A stretch of 13,897 bases of DNA from Gammaproteobacteria bacterium (GCA_030617565.1 JAUWVE010000019.1:1-13897); one strand, 5' to 3'. Shown: positions 1-8,935, counted from the first letter of the stretch. The notes: a model not told the origin generated them from the letters alone. Numbers and translations are program-made.

Positions 1-1820
1 TTGGTGGTCATGACCAGGATGACATTGCGGAAGTCTGTTTTCCTGCCGTTGTTGTCGGTCAACATGCCGTGGTCCATCACCTGCAACAGGATATTGAAAA
101 CATCAGGATGCGCCTTTTCAATCTCATCCAGCAGCAGCACTGCGTGCGGTGTTTTATTAATAGCTTCGGTCAGCAAGCCGCCCTGGTCAAAGCCCACATA
201 ACCGGGGGGTGCGCCTATCAATCTCGACACCGTGTGGCGTTCCATATATTCAGACATATCGTAGCGTATCAGCTCAATGCCCATTGCATGAGCCAATTGC
301 CGCGTGACTTCTGTTTTGCCGACACCGGTCGGTCCGGCAAACAGGAAATTGGCAACCGGGCGGTCTTCCGGCCCGAGGCCGGAGCGTGACATCTTGATCG
401 CCGAAGACAGCGCTGAAATGGCTTCATCCTGGCCGAATATCACCCGTTTCAGATCGGTTTCCAGATTTGTCAATGTACGTTTGTCTGAGCTGGTTACCTG
501 TTTCGGCGGGATACGGGCCATCTTGGCAACGACTGATTCTATTTCATGAATACCGATTTTTTCTTTACGTTTGTTCGCCGGCTGCAAATGCACACGTGCA
601 CCGGCTTCATCCAGTACATCAATCGCTTTATCCGGCAGATGGCGATCATTGATATAACGGTTTGACAGTTCTACTGCACCGGTGATTGCTTTTTTGGTAT
701 AGCGAACCTGGTGGTGCTGTTCAAAAACGGATTTCAGTCCGTTAAGAATAGCGATGGTTTCATCGATAGATGGCTCAGGCACATCGATCTTCTGGAAACG
801 ACGTGACAGGGCGCGGTCTTTCTCGAATATTCCGCGGTATTCCTGGTAGGTCGTGGAACCGATAAAACGAATCGCACCTGTACCCAGCACAGGTTTTAGT
901 AGATTCGATGCATCCATGGCGCCACCCGATGCGGCACCCGCACCTATGATGGTATGAATCTCATCGATAAACAGAATGGCCTTACCATCCATATCTTTTA
1001 GTTCTCCGAGAACGGCTTTAAACCTTTTTTCAAAATCACCGCGGTATTTTGTCCCGGCCAGCAACGCACCCAGATCGAGCGAGTAAATAGTATTGTCCGC
1101 AATCACGGCTGGTACCTTTCCATCAACAATGCGACTCGCCAGACCTTCGGCCATGGCTGTTTTACCAACCCCGGCATCACCGACATAGAGTGGATTATTT
1201 TTTCTGCGACGGCAGAGTATCTGCAGGGTGCGTTCGATTTCAAAATCACGCCCGATCATCGGATCAATCCGCCCTGCCCTGGCCTCATCGTTGAGATTGA
1301 CGGTGTACAACTCCAGTGCAGTCTTTCTGGTTTCAGTCTCAGCGCCTTCGACATTATCACCGGGCAGGGACTCAAATTCCATCTCATCGTCACGACTAAC
1401 GCCGTGAGAGATATAGCTGGTCACATCAAGTCGGGTAATATCCTGCTGATTAAGGAAGTATACGGCGAAAGACTCTGCTTCTGAAAAAAGTGCCACCAGT
1501 ACATTAGCGCCATTAACCTCTTTTCTGCCTGAGCCCTGTACATGCAGGATTGCACGTTGAATTACGCGCTGAAAACCCAGTGTCGGCTGGGTTTCGTTCT
1601 CACTTTCTGATGGCAATACAGGTAAAGTCGTATCGATAAACTCTTCCAGTAAGGCACGCAGCTTGCTGCGGTCGCAGCCGACTGCCTGCAGCACTGAAGA
1701 CGCAGTCTGGTCCTCCAGCAGGGCCAGCAGTAAATGCTCTACCGTGATGTACTCGAAATGACGGGCACGTGCCGTTTTAACAGCATCATTCAACGTTTGT
1801 TCAAGTTCTGCAGATAGCAT
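1..1820 (-). CDS. clpA: ClpA, ATP-dependent Clp protease ATP-binding subunit (partial, C-terminus beyond window)
   Basis: AAA+ unfoldase that feeds substrates into the ClpP chamber in the cytoplasm. The frame is open from ATG at 1820 to the left edge, giving 606 codons of an expected ~750. Order seen: Clp N-domain (about residues 1-145; starts MLSAELEQTLNDAV), first AAA+ module with Walker A GDAGVGKT near 213 and Walker B ILFIDEIH near 285, then second AAA+ module with Walker A GPTGVGKT near 495 and Walker B LLLDEIEKAH near 565. No long ClpB-type middle coiled coil separates the modules, and ClpS lies upstream, so ClpA fits better than ClpB or ClpC. The end of the second module and the ClpP-docking loop are expected at or beyond the edge. 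It begins 26 nt after the clpS stop, so the two are probably co-transcribed. The Shine-Dalgarno is weak. No frameshift was seen: the frame read at the start agrees with that at position 1. Confidence 0.97.
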   Translation of the reverse strand, partial: MLSAELEQTLNDAVKTARARHFEYITVEHLLLALLEDQTASSVLQAVGCDRSKLRALLEEFIDTTLPVLPSESENETQPTLGFQRVIQRAILHVQGSGRKEVNGANVLVALFSEAESFAVYFLNQQDITRLDVTSYISHGVSRDDEMEFESLPGDNVEGAETETRKTALELYTVNLNDEARAGRIDPMIGRDFEIERTLQILCRRRKNNPLYVGDAGVGKTAMAEGLASRIVDGKVPAVIADNTIYSLDLGALLAGTKYRGDFEKRFKAVLGELKDMDGKAILFIDEIHTIIGAGAASGGAMDASNLLKPVLGTGAIRFIGSTTYQEYRGIFEKDRALSRRFQKIDVPEPSIDETIAILNGLKSVFEQHHQVRYTKKAITGAVELSNRYINDRHLPDKAIDVLDEAGARVHLQPANKRKEKIGIHEIESVVAKMARIPPKQVTSSDKRTLTNLETDLKRVIFGQDEAISALSSAIKMSRSGLGPEDRPVANFLFAGPTGVGKTEVTRQLAHAMGIELIRYDMSEYMERHTVSRLIGAPPGYVGFDQGGLLTEAINKTPHAVLLLDEIEKAHPDVFNILLQVMDHGMLTDNNGRKTDFRNVILVMTT

Positions 1821-1846
1821 GTCCGGTTACTCTTTTGTCCTGCCTG

Positions 1847-2176
1847 TTAGTTGTCCAGATTTTCGGGTTCCATTTCACATTGCAGCGGGTGTTCCCCCTG
1901 TTGGGAAAGGTCCATCACCTGGCGTACTTTGGTCTCAGCAATCTCACGGGTGTAGACACCACACACACCAACGCCTTTGGTGTGCACATGCATCATGATT
2001 TGCGTTGCCGCATCATGGTCCTTGCGAAACACGCTTTGCAGCAACATAATCACAAAATCCATGGGAGTGTAATCATCATTGATCAGCAACACCCGGTACA
2101 TGTCCGGCCTTTTAAGTGCCGGCTTTGCTTCCTGTAATGCCAGCCCGTCTCCTGATTTATGGTCTACGTCTGTCAT
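1847..2176 (-). CDS. clpS: ClpS, ATP-dependent Clp protease adaptor
   Basis: Small cytoplasmic adaptor that binds the ClpA N-domain and hands over N-degron substrates (Leu, Phe, Tyr, Trp N-termini). The 109-residue length is typical of the family (E. coli ~106). A flexible, poorly conserved N-terminal tail (about 1-24) precedes the conserved core: YRVLLINDDYTPMDFVI near 27-43, then the HxxA-like helix and HTKGVGVCGVYTREIAE near 65-81. The DDYTPMDFV segment carries the residues that shape the N-degron pocket in characterised ClpS proteins. The clpS-clpA order on the same strand with a 26-nt gap confirms the assignment. The cold-shock-like cspD often found beside clpS in other gammaproteobacteria is absent; the next gene is icd, 58 nt upstream on the same strand. 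Confidence 0.96.
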   Translation of the reverse strand: MTDVDHKSGDGLALQEAKPALKRPDMYRVLLINDDYTPMDFVIMLLQSVFRKDHDAATQIMMHVHTKGVGVCGVYTREIAETKVRQVMDLSQQGEHPLQCEMEPENLDN

Positions 2177-2197
2177 GTCTTAAGGGTACCTCTATTC

Positions 2198-2225
2198 AAT
2201 ATAGCCCTATTCGTCCATTTTCCAA
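2198..2225 (-). promoter_or_regulatory. Possible sigma70-type promoter for clpS-clpA
   Basis: On the minus strand a TTGGAA box (2225-2220) lies 16 nt before TATATT (2203-2198), matching the -35/-10 consensus at 4 and 5 of 6 positions. It sits in the only gap between icd and clpS and would give a leader of roughly 15 nt. It would let clpSA be transcribed apart from icd, since no convincing terminator follows icd. Inferred by eye only; transcription through from icd is the alternative. Confidence 0.35.
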
Positions 2226-2234
2226 GTGAAAATC

Positions 2235-3491
2235 CTACATATTTGCGATAATTGCATCACCGAAGCCGGAACAACTGACTTTCGTTGCATTCTCCATCAA
2301 GCGTTCAAGGTCGTAGGTGACTGTACCATCCTGAATCGCACCTTCGATACCCTTAATAATCAGATCTGCCGCTTCATTCCAGCCCATGTGGCGCAGCATC
2401 ATTTCCGCTGACAAAATCAGCGAGCTAGGATTCACCTGATCTTTACCTGCATATTTGGGCGCTGTGCCGTGAGTTGCCTCAAAAATTGCAATCTCATCAG
2501 ACAGGTTTGCACCCGGGGCCAACCCGATACCGCCAACCTGTGCCGCCAGCGCATCGGAAATGTAATCACCATTCAGGTTCATCGTCGCAATCACATCATA
2601 TTCTTTCGGACGCAGCAGAATTTGCTGCAAAAAGGCATCCGCGATGACATCCTTGATGATGATTTCCTTGCCTGTCTTCGGGTTCGTCATTCGGCACCAG
2701 GGGCCGCCATCAATCTCCGTTGCACCGAATTCCTTCTTAGCCAGTTCATAGCCCCAGTTCTTAAATGCACCTTCGGTAAACTTCATGATATTACCTTTGT
2801 GCACTAAAGTAAGAGAATCCCGATCCTGATCAATGATGTACTGCAGAGCCCTGCGAACCAGGCGCTCAGTCCCTTGCTGCGAAATCGGTTTAATACCAAT
2901 ACCGGATGTCTCGGGGAAACGAATCTTGCTGACCGACATCTCTGTGTGCAGAAAATCAATCACCTTCTTCACTTCGTCACTACCCGCTTCCCACTCCACA
3001 CCGGCATAGATATCCTCGGAGTTCTCACGGAAAATCACCATTTCTGTATCCTGGGGGCGCTTCAAGGGGCTGGGCACACCCTGAAAATAGCGCACCGGGC
3101 GCAAACAGACATAAAGATCCAGATCCTGGCGTAATGCAACATTGAGTGAGCGTATACCCCCACCGACAGGTGTCGTCAACGGCCCTTTAATTGACACAAT
3201 AAACTCTCTGGCTGCCGCCAGCGTTTCAGCGGGCATCCAGTTATCGCCACCATAGGTAGCAACCGCCTTCTCACCGGCAAAAATCTCCATCCAGGCAATT
3301 GCCCGATCACCGCCGTATGCCTTTGCAATCGCAGCATCAATAACCTTGCGCATGACAGGGGTAATATCAACACCAATACCGTCGCCCTCAATGTAAGCAA
3401 TTATGGGCTTGTCAGGCACATTCAGGCTGTAATCTGAATTCAGCGTAATCTTCTCGCCACCTGCGGGAAGTTCTATCTTTTCGTATGACAT
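2235..3491 (-). CDS. icd: Isocitrate dehydrogenase, NADP-dependent
   Basis: Oxidatively decarboxylates isocitrate to 2-oxoglutarate in the TCA cycle, producing NADPH; cytoplasmic homodimer in this family. The 418-residue product matches the E. coli enzyme (416 aa) end to end. GGGIRSLNVALR holds the substrate serine (S115 here, S113 in E. coli), the AceK phosphorylation site in E. coli. LVHKGNIMKF and MNLNGDYISDALAA carry catalytic Lys and metal-binding Asp. GTAPKYAG and VTYDLERLM retain the Lys-Tyr and Tyr/Arg residues that select NADP over NAD. The start at 3491 is chosen because GGAG (3500-3497) lies 5 nt upstream and homology begins there. The frame continues a further 42 codons to 3617, but that extension is Cys/Trp/His-rich and looks non-coding. 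Its promoter should lie in the 188-nt region shared with the divergent CsgG-like gene. AceK control is plausible, but no aceK is in the window. Confidence 0.98.
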   Translation of the reverse strand: MSYEKIELPAGGEKITLNSDYSLNVPDKPIIAYIEGDGIGVDITPVMRKVIDAAIAKAYGGDRAIAWMEIFAGEKAVATYGGDNWMPAETLAAAREFIVSIKGPLTTPVGGGIRSLNVALRQDLDLYVCLRPVRYFQGVPSPLKRPQDTEMVIFRENSEDIYAGVEWEAGSDEVKKVIDFLHTEMSVSKIRFPETSGIGIKPISQQGTERLVRRALQYIIDQDRDSLTLVHKGNIMKFTEGAFKNWGYELAKKEFGATEIDGGPWCRMTNPKTGKEIIIKDVIADAFLQQILLRPKEYDVIATMNLNGDYISDALAAQVGGIGLAPGANLSDEIAIFEATHGTAPKYAGKDQVNPSSLILSAEMMLRHMGWNEAADLIIKGIEGAIQDGTVTYDLERLMENATKVSCSGFGDAIIANM

Positions 3492-3594
3492 GCGTACTCC
3501 AGGTACTGTTGAGGGAACGCAGGCGTGAAAATCCTGCTTTAAGCTGTAATTCTCACGATTTCCACGACAAATGTCCATCGCTGAACTATGTATT

Positions 3595-3623
3595 TTGCTA
3601 TGCCACCATAGGTGCAATATACT
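3595..3623 (+). promoter_or_regulatory. Candidate sigma70 promoter for the CsgG-like gene
   Basis: TTGCTA (3595-3600) and TATACT (3618-3623) are separated by exactly 17 nt, upstream of the CsgG-like gene with a leader of about 50 nt. The -10 matches 5 of 6 consensus positions and the -35 4 of 6. On the opposite strand a TTGCAC (3617-3612) could serve as a -35 for icd, so divergent promoters may overlap here; its -10 partner is poor. Found by eye only. Confidence 0.5.
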
Positions 3624-3679
3624 CTTCCGTAAGGTTTAACAAGGTGTAGCAAAAAATAAAAAAACTCTGGAGGACAATG

Positions 3680-4399
3680 ATGAAACTATTTAAACATAGT
3701 GCCCTGGCACTGATAATAACAATGGGGCTAATCGCATCAGGAATCACTCATGCTGCATCAAAACCTGTCGTCAGCATAGCCGACTTTAAGAAAACCGTTG
3801 CCATCGGCTGGTGGGGCGGCCAGGTAGGCAGGGACATGGCTGACATGCTTGCTAATGAGTTAATGGGCACAAAGCAATTCAGAGTCGTCGAGCGTCAGAA
3901 AATCGGAGCGGTTCTTGCTGAACAGGATCTGGCTGCCAGTGGCCGGATCAAAAAAGGCACGGGTGCCAAAACAGGTGAACTTACCGGTGCCCAGTATATG
4001 ATAACAGGGGCTGTGACAGCGTATCAGGAGAACGTTGCGGACACCGGCGGCGGCCTGAGCTTCAAAGGCATCAAACTGGGTGGCAGCAAGGGCAAAGCCT
4101 ACATTGCCGTTGACATAAGGGTCATCGATGCATCAACCGGTGAAGTTGTGGATAGTCGTACGGTTGAAGCCAACTCTAGCAAGAGTGGAGTGCGTCTGGG
4201 CTTTTTCAAAAGCGGAGTGGGAGGAAACTTCAACACTAAGAAAAAAACGCCAGCGATGAAGGCCGTTCGTGCAGTTATCATGGAAATATCGGAATATCTT
4301 TCCTGCTCAATGGTTGAAAAAGACGGCTGCATGAGCGATTACGATGCCAAAGAAAGCCGTCGCAGAGAAAAAACTAAAGGCGCAATTACCCTCGAATAA
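3680..4399 (+). CDS. CsgG/HfaB-family exported protein
   Basis: Exported protein of the CsgG/HfaB superfamily, whose best-known member forms the outer-membrane curli secretion pore. A Sec signal peptide (Lys-Lys n-region, hydrophobic stretch, THA or HAA cleavage site near residue 25) precedes a conserved fold: VSIADF opening strand, DMLANELMGTKQFRVVERQKI, LAEQDLAASG, GAQYMITGAVT and IAVDIRVIDASTGEVV, then a C-terminal helix. True CsgG is a lipoprotein, but there is no cysteine at the signal cleavage region, so this product is probably periplasmic or non-lipidated. Two cysteines (YLSCSMVEKDGC) near the C-terminus could form a disulfide. GGAGGA at 3669-3674 is 5 nt before this ATG and only 2 nt before the adjacent ATG at 3677, so 3680 is preferred; the difference is one residue. 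No csgA, csgB, csgE or csgF is nearby. The exact role is unknown. Confidence 0.85.
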   Translation: MKLFKHSALALIITMGLIASGITHAASKPVVSIADFKKTVAIGWWGGQVGRDMADMLANELMGTKQFRVVERQKIGAVLAEQDLAASGRIKKGTGAKTGELTGAQYMITGAVTAYQENVADTGGGLSFKGIKLGGSKGKAYIAVDIRVIDASTGEVVDSRTVEANSSKSGVRLGFFKSGVGGNFNTKKKTPAMKAVRAVIMEISEYLSCSMVEKDGCMSDYDAKESRRREKTKGAITLE

Positions 4400-4480
4400 A
4401 GCATATTTTAATTTTTACAGGTAACCAGTGGCGGCCCGAAATGCTAATACAGCAGGAGCAAGGACGTTCATTCAACGATC

Positions 4481-7400
4481 ATGAGCACACCTGAGCCAAA
4501 ATTCAAGCAGGTTTTTCATGCCATCAGGCCATACTGGCTGTCATTGCTTCTTGCCATTGTTGCGGTCATTGGCCTGACCTTTTTTAGCGCATGGCTAAAG
4601 CTCAATGACTTTAAAAACTACCAGGCAGAAATTTCACAGAGCACTGCAAAAGGCACTGCATCAGAGATATCGCGTTTTGTCAGTGACCTTGAGCGCCAGC
4701 TGAGGGGTTTTACCTGGGATCACTCCAGGCTGTTATCAAATATAGCAGCTGAGCCGACAAACAGTGACAATATGCTGGAATTTGAGGCTGTGCTGGAAAA
4801 TGAATTTCCCACCACGCTGAATTACTCTATTGCCAGTAAAACCGGCAGGCTTATTGCACAGAACGATGAGTTAGAAATTGGCGATTTGTGCAAACAGGAT
4901 ATACGCAGCTACACGGTAAGCAAGGAAAATATGCTTAATTTTCATCCGGGCGTAGAAGGTGACCATTTTGATATCATGACATCGTTCAAGGATGAAAGCG
5001 GGCGGGAAATGATTTTTTTTATCAGTCTCGCCGCTGAAATACTTTCTCCTATCCTGGCCAGTCACAAGCTCCCCGATTATCAGATTTTCCTTATCTCGAC
5101 AGCGACGCCTGATGTCATTGACATCAGCTCAGAAGGGACACGGCAATATATCAGCCACAGCCGGGAATTAAGCCCGGCAGAACTAAAAAGGCTGAATAGT
5201 CGTTTTCCTGTGCGAAGCACTGGCTGGCAACTGGTCATGGTGCCCGATGAATCGATATATAGCAGGAAGTTTAATGCCGTCCTTTGGAGCTCGATGCTGA
5301 CTCTTCTTATCGCCGGCATCCTCGGGATGATAATCCTGCTGCTCATCATCAAACGTCACAAGATAGAAAAGAAGGACGAGCAAAAATACCAGCAGTTATT
5401 TACAGATATAAATGCACCCATGATCCTGATCGACCCGGAAGACGGCAGCATCGTTGATGCCAATAAGGCGGCGGTAGAATATTACGGGCACCCACTGGAA
5501 ACACTAAAGAACCATGGCGTAAGTCTCATCAATACCAGAAGTTACCCGGAAATCAAAAAAGCTATTACTGAGCTTGTCGATGAGGGGAAAAATTCATGTA
5601 TTTTTCAACACCGCCTGGCATCGGGAGAAATCAGAGATGTCGAAATCTGGTCTGGTCCGCTGCACATTGATAACAAACAAATACTTTATACCATCGTGCA
5701 TGACATCACGGCTCGCGTACAGGCAGAACATGCGTTACTTGAAAGCGAATCACGTTTTAAAACACTCACTAACCTGTCACCGGTAGGAACTTTTTTCACC
5801 AATGCAAAAGGCATCTGTAATTATGTCAATAATGAGTGGGTAAAAATCACCGGGCGGCCGGAATCTTACTGGCGCAACAGGACCTGGACTGAAGCGATAC
5901 ACGAAGCGGACAAAGAGAAAATCATTGCCGACTGGGCAAGAATAGTGCTTAAACATGAGACCTTTGAAGTGGAGTGTCGTATCTGCAAACCAGACGGCAG
6001 CATTTGCTGGATTTTATGCAGGGCTACCGCCATCAAGGAATCAGATCGAGGCCAGGATCTATTCATTGGCGCGGTGATCGATATCAGCGACCGCAAGCAG
6101 ATAGAACATGAATTACAGCTGATGGCGACGACATTTGAAACCCATGATCCAATTCTGATTACTGATGAACATAGTAAAGTTCTCAAAATCAACCAGGCGT
6201 TCAGTGAAGTTTCCGGATACAAGGAAGAAGAACTGATCGGGAAATCAACCAATACTTTCAAGACACGCCACCATAACAGGGAATTCTTTAAAAGCATGTG
6301 GCATGATTTGTCCAAAAAAGGCAACTGGCAGGGCGAGATATATAACCGATCAAAATCCGGGCATATCCACCAGGACTGGGTAACCATCACGGCGATAAAA
6401 GACAACCAGGGAAAAATAATCAACTACATTGGACACTACCACGACATCACCAAGCGTAAAGAAGCGGAGGAACAAATTCGCAAGCTGGCCTTTTATGACC
6501 CATTGACCAGCCTCCCTAACAGACGTTTGTTTCTGGAAAGACTGGAAGATGAACTGGAAATCGCCCACCTTGAAAACAAACAGGGTGCCCTGCTGTTCCT
6601 TGACCTTGATCACTTCAAGAACCTCAATGATTCACTCGGCCACCCGGTAGGCGATGCATTGCTGGTGGAAGTGAGCCGCCGCTTGAGAGAAAACACAGGC
6701 AAAGGTGAAACCATTGCCAGAATCGGTGGCGATGAGTTTGTCGTTCTACTGCCAAACATTGCACCCGTTGTTGAATTATCGGTAGAACGTGCAGAACAGC
6801 TTGCAGAAAAAATCCGTGTCGCCATTACCGAACCCTTTTACATCCATGGTCATGAGTACCATATTTCTGTCAGCATCGGCATATCGTTGTTCCCGGAAAA
6901 AAATCAGAACTCCGCAGATATTCTAAAACGTGCCGACACGGCAATGTATAGAGCCAAGCAGAATGGCCGCAACTCTTTGTGCTTTTTTGAGCAGGAAATG
7001 CAAATTAGTGCTGACAGAAGACTGGCTATAGAAAAGGACCTGCGCCATGCGATCAGACAAAACGAATTATTTCTTGTCTATCAATCTATGATTGACTGGG
7101 AAGGAAATATAATCGGGGCTGAAGTACTGCTGCGATGGCAGCATGAAAAGAACGGCCTGATACCTCCGGGAGATTTTATTCCCATTGCCGAAGATACCGG
7201 GCTTATATTTGATATTTCCCAATGGGTGCTGAATACCGCCTGCGCACAATTACGTGACTGGATGAACGAGAACCAGGCACTGGCTGATCAACTACGGTGT
7301 ATCTCGATCAACCTCAGTCCGAAGGAATTCAATCAAAACGGCTTTGAAGAAAAAGTGCTTAAAATCGTCCGAAAATTTGACATTCCGCCGGATCGTATTG

Positions 7401-7810
7401 AATTTGAGATTACAGAGCGCCTGATTATCAGCAACCTGGAAAATACCATTGAGAAAATGCTGAAAATGAAGAGACACGGCTTCCGTTTTTCAGTTGATGA
7501 CTTTGGTACAGGTTACTCTTCTCTCGCCTATTTGAAAGAACTGCCTATTAATCGCCTAAAAATCGATCGCTCCTTCATCCGTGATATTACTGAAGACCGC
7601 AATGATGCGACCATTGTCGAAACAATTATTTCCATGTCTCATCACCTTGGCCTTGAAGTCGTTGCAGAAGGCGTAGAAACGCAGGAACAGCATTTTTTCC
7701 TTAGCCAGCATGCCTGTGATATCTTCCAGGGCTATTATTTCAGCAAGGCGCGGATCGCGTCAGAATTCATCATGCTTGTCATGCAGCACGACAAGGAAAA
7801 TACACAGTAG
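4481..7810 (+). CDS. Membrane sensor with three PAS domains, GGDEF and EAL (c-di-GMP turnover)
   Basis: Predicted inner-membrane bifunctional c-di-GMP enzyme of 1109 residues. TM1 is at about 19-39 and TM2 at about 267-290. Between them lies a ~225-residue periplasmic domain of Cache-like appearance (HPGVEGDHFDIMTSF, then FFISLAAEIL). PAS domains follow at about 300-420, 427-545 and 547-665, the last two ending in PAC-like AVIDISDR and HYHDITKR. The GGDEF domain (about 668-830) has DPLTSLPNRR, DLDHFKNLNDSLGH and intact GGDEF at 749-753. The EAL domain (about 850-1100) has EVLLR at 881-885, N944, E976, DDFGTG at 1006-1011 and K1027, all expected for an active phosphodiesterase. The RxxD product-inhibition site before GGDEF is missing (GKGE instead). 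Both activities look intact; which dominates cannot be told. There is no close Shine-Dalgarno; AGGAG and AGGAC lie 14 or more nt upstream. The gene follows the CsgG-like gene by 81 nt. Confidence 0.95.
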   Translation: MSTPEPKFKQVFHAIRPYWLSLLLAIVAVIGLTFFSAWLKLNDFKNYQAEISQSTAKGTASEISRFVSDLERQLRGFTWDHSRLLSNIAAEPTNSDNMLEFEAVLENEFPTTLNYSIASKTGRLIAQNDELEIGDLCKQDIRSYTVSKENMLNFHPGVEGDHFDIMTSFKDESGREMIFFISLAAEILSPILASHKLPDYQIFLISTATPDVIDISSEGTRQYISHSRELSPAELKRLNSRFPVRSTGWQLVMVPDESIYSRKFNAVLWSSMLTLLIAGILGMIILLLIIKRHKIEKKDEQKYQQLFTDINAPMILIDPEDGSIVDANKAAVEYYGHPLETLKNHGVSLINTRSYPEIKKAITELVDEGKNSCIFQHRLASGEIRDVEIWSGPLHIDNKQILYTIVHDITARVQAEHALLESESRFKTLTNLSPVGTFFTNAKGICNYVNNEWVKITGRPESYWRNRTWTEAIHEADKEKIIADWARIVLKHETFEVECRICKPDGSICWILCRATAIKESDRGQDLFIGAVIDISDRKQIEHELQLMATTFETHDPILITDEHSKVLKINQAFSEVSGYKEEELIGKSTNTFKTRHHNREFFKSMWHDLSKKGNWQGEIYNRSKSGHIHQDWVTITAIKDNQGKIINYIGHYHDITKRKEAEEQIRKLAFYDPLTSLPNRRLFLERLEDELEIAHLENKQGALLFLDLDHFKNLNDSLGHPVGDALLVEVSRRLRENTGKGETIARIGGDEFVVLLPNIAPVVELSVERAEQLAEKIRVAITEPFYIHGHEYHISVSIGISLFPEKNQNSADILKRADTAMYRAKQNGRNSLCFFEQEMQISADRRLAIEKDLRHAIRQNELFLVYQSMIDWEGNIIGAEVLLRWQHEKNGLIPPGDFIPIAEDTGLIFDISQWVLNTACAQLRDWMNENQALADQLRCISINLSPKEFNQNGFEEKVLKIVRKFDIPPDRIEFEITERLIISNLENTIEKMLKMKRHGFRFSVDDFGTGYSSLAYLKELPINRLKIDRSFIRDITEDRNDATIVETIISMSHHLGLEVVAEGVETQEQHFFLSQHACDIFQGYYFSKARIASEFIMLVMQHDKENTQ

Positions 7811-7864
7811 AAAAACCTGCTAGCGAAACACTATAGCGCCTGTATCGAAGCATTCATTACACAG

Positions 7865-8935
7865 ATGGCAACTTCAGTATTTCTTGGTCTCTCAGGCGGC
7901 GTAGACTCTGCCGTTGCAGCGCTGTTGCTGAAACAACGGGGCTACGACATCACCGCTGTTTTCATGAAGAACTGGGAAGAAGATGATGCAGAGGACTACT
8001 GCGCGGCGGCTGAAGACCTGGCAATAGCGGAAGAAGTCGCCAACATACTGGATATCCCATTACTCACAGTTAATTTCGCAACGGAATACTGGGACAGGGT
8101 ATTTGAGCACTTTCTGCAGGAATACCGTGCCGGCAGGACGCCTAACCCTGACGTATTGTGTAATCGTGAGATAAAATTCAGGGCCTTTCTGGATTATGCG
8201 CTGGATCATGGTGCTGACAAGATCGCCACCGGTCATTATGCTGACGTGCATCAGTGTCATGGCAGCGCATATCTTGGCAAGGCAGCCGACAAGGACAAAG
8301 ACCAGACCTATTTCCTTTATGCCATTGGTCAGCATGCACTGGCACATAGTCTTTTTCCGCTCGCCGGCTTACAGAAATCTGCAGTAAGGGAGCTGGCACG
8401 CAACAACAAACTGCCCAACTACAACCGCAAGGACAGCACTGGCATATGTTTTATCGGTGAACGGCGTTTTCGTGATTTTCTGGCACAGTATATCCCTGCC
8501 CAGCCTGGTGATATCCAGCAGCTTGATGGATCAATTATTGGACAGCATCAGGGACTGATGTACTACACTATCGGCCAGCGTCAGGGACTTGGCATCGGTG
8601 GCCCGGGAGAGCCCTGGTTCGTCGTTAGCAAGGACCTGGATAACAACATCCTCATTGTTGTTGAAGGCAAAAACCACCCTGCACTGTTCCAGTCCAGTCT
8701 GATTGCTGATGAATTGCACTGGATAGCCAACAAGCCTCCTGTCCTGCCACTCAGCTGTACGGCTCGCATTAGACATCGGCAGCCTGAACAGAACTGTCGC
8801 CTTTCTGAAATAGATAATGAATCAATCAGAGTCACTTTTGAGCAACCACAAAGAGCTATAGCCACGGGTCAGTCTGTGGTCTTTTATGAAGGGGATCTAT
8901 GCCTGGGTGGCGGCGTGATCAGTTCATCGCAGTAA
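7865..8935 (+). CDS. mnmA: tRNA-specific 2-thiouridylase MnmA
   Basis: Adds sulfur at C2 of the wobble uridine (U34) in tRNA-Lys, tRNA-Glu and tRNA-Gln, taking sulfur from the TusE relay and using ATP. The 356 residues are slightly shorter than E. coli MnmA (368). The N-terminal PP-loop SGGVDS (10-15) activates U34 with ATP. The catalytic cysteines are present: C99 in NPDVLCN and C195 in STGICFIGER. MKNWEEDD (34-41), ATGHYAD, DQTYFLY, GEHQ-type GQHQGLMYYTIGQRQGLGIGG and the C-terminal beta-barrel with VFYEGDLCLGGG are all in family order. The start at 7865 fits homology, although no good Shine-Dalgarno is visible. It lies 54 nt after the sensor gene and 72 nt before purB. In E. coli mnmA is followed by hflD and purB; here hflD is missing from between them. 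Confidence 0.98.
   Translation: MATSVFLGLSGGVDSAVAALLLKQRGYDITAVFMKNWEEDDAEDYCAAAEDLAIAEEVANILDIPLLTVNFATEYWDRVFEHFLQEYRAGRTPNPDVLCNREIKFRAFLDYALDHGADKIATGHYADVHQCHGSAYLGKAADKDKDQTYFLYAIGQHALAHSLFPLAGLQKSAVRELARNNKLPNYNRKDSTGICFIGERRFRDFLAQYIPAQPGDIQQLDGSIIGQHQGLMYYTIGQRQGLGIGGPGEPWFVVSKDLDNNILIVVEGKNHPALFQSSLIADELHWIANKPPVLPLSCTARIRHRQPEQNCRLSEIDNESIRVTFEQPQRAIATGQSVVFYEGDLCLGGGVISSSQ

Noticed and set aside
2210..2234. ATTTTC/GAAAAT inverted repeat after icd as terminator
   Set aside because: Only six A/T-rich pairs and no U tract on the minus-strand transcript.
2226..3134. Plus-strand open frames opposite icd
   Set aside because: Antisense shadows of a strongly conserved gene, with no ribosome binding sites or recognisable products.
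3492..3617. N-terminal extension of icd to 3617
   Set aside because: The 42 extra residues have no counterpart in the family, and a good GGAG site with family-consistent start lies at 3491.
4441..4480. Upstream ATG at 4441 as the start of the PAS-GGDEF-EAL protein
   Set aside because: It is in a different frame from the long coding region.
5866..6423. 185-residue open frame on the minus strand inside the sensor gene
   Set aside because: It lies wholly opposite the PAS-coding region, has no recognisable domain, and its residues look like antisense translation.
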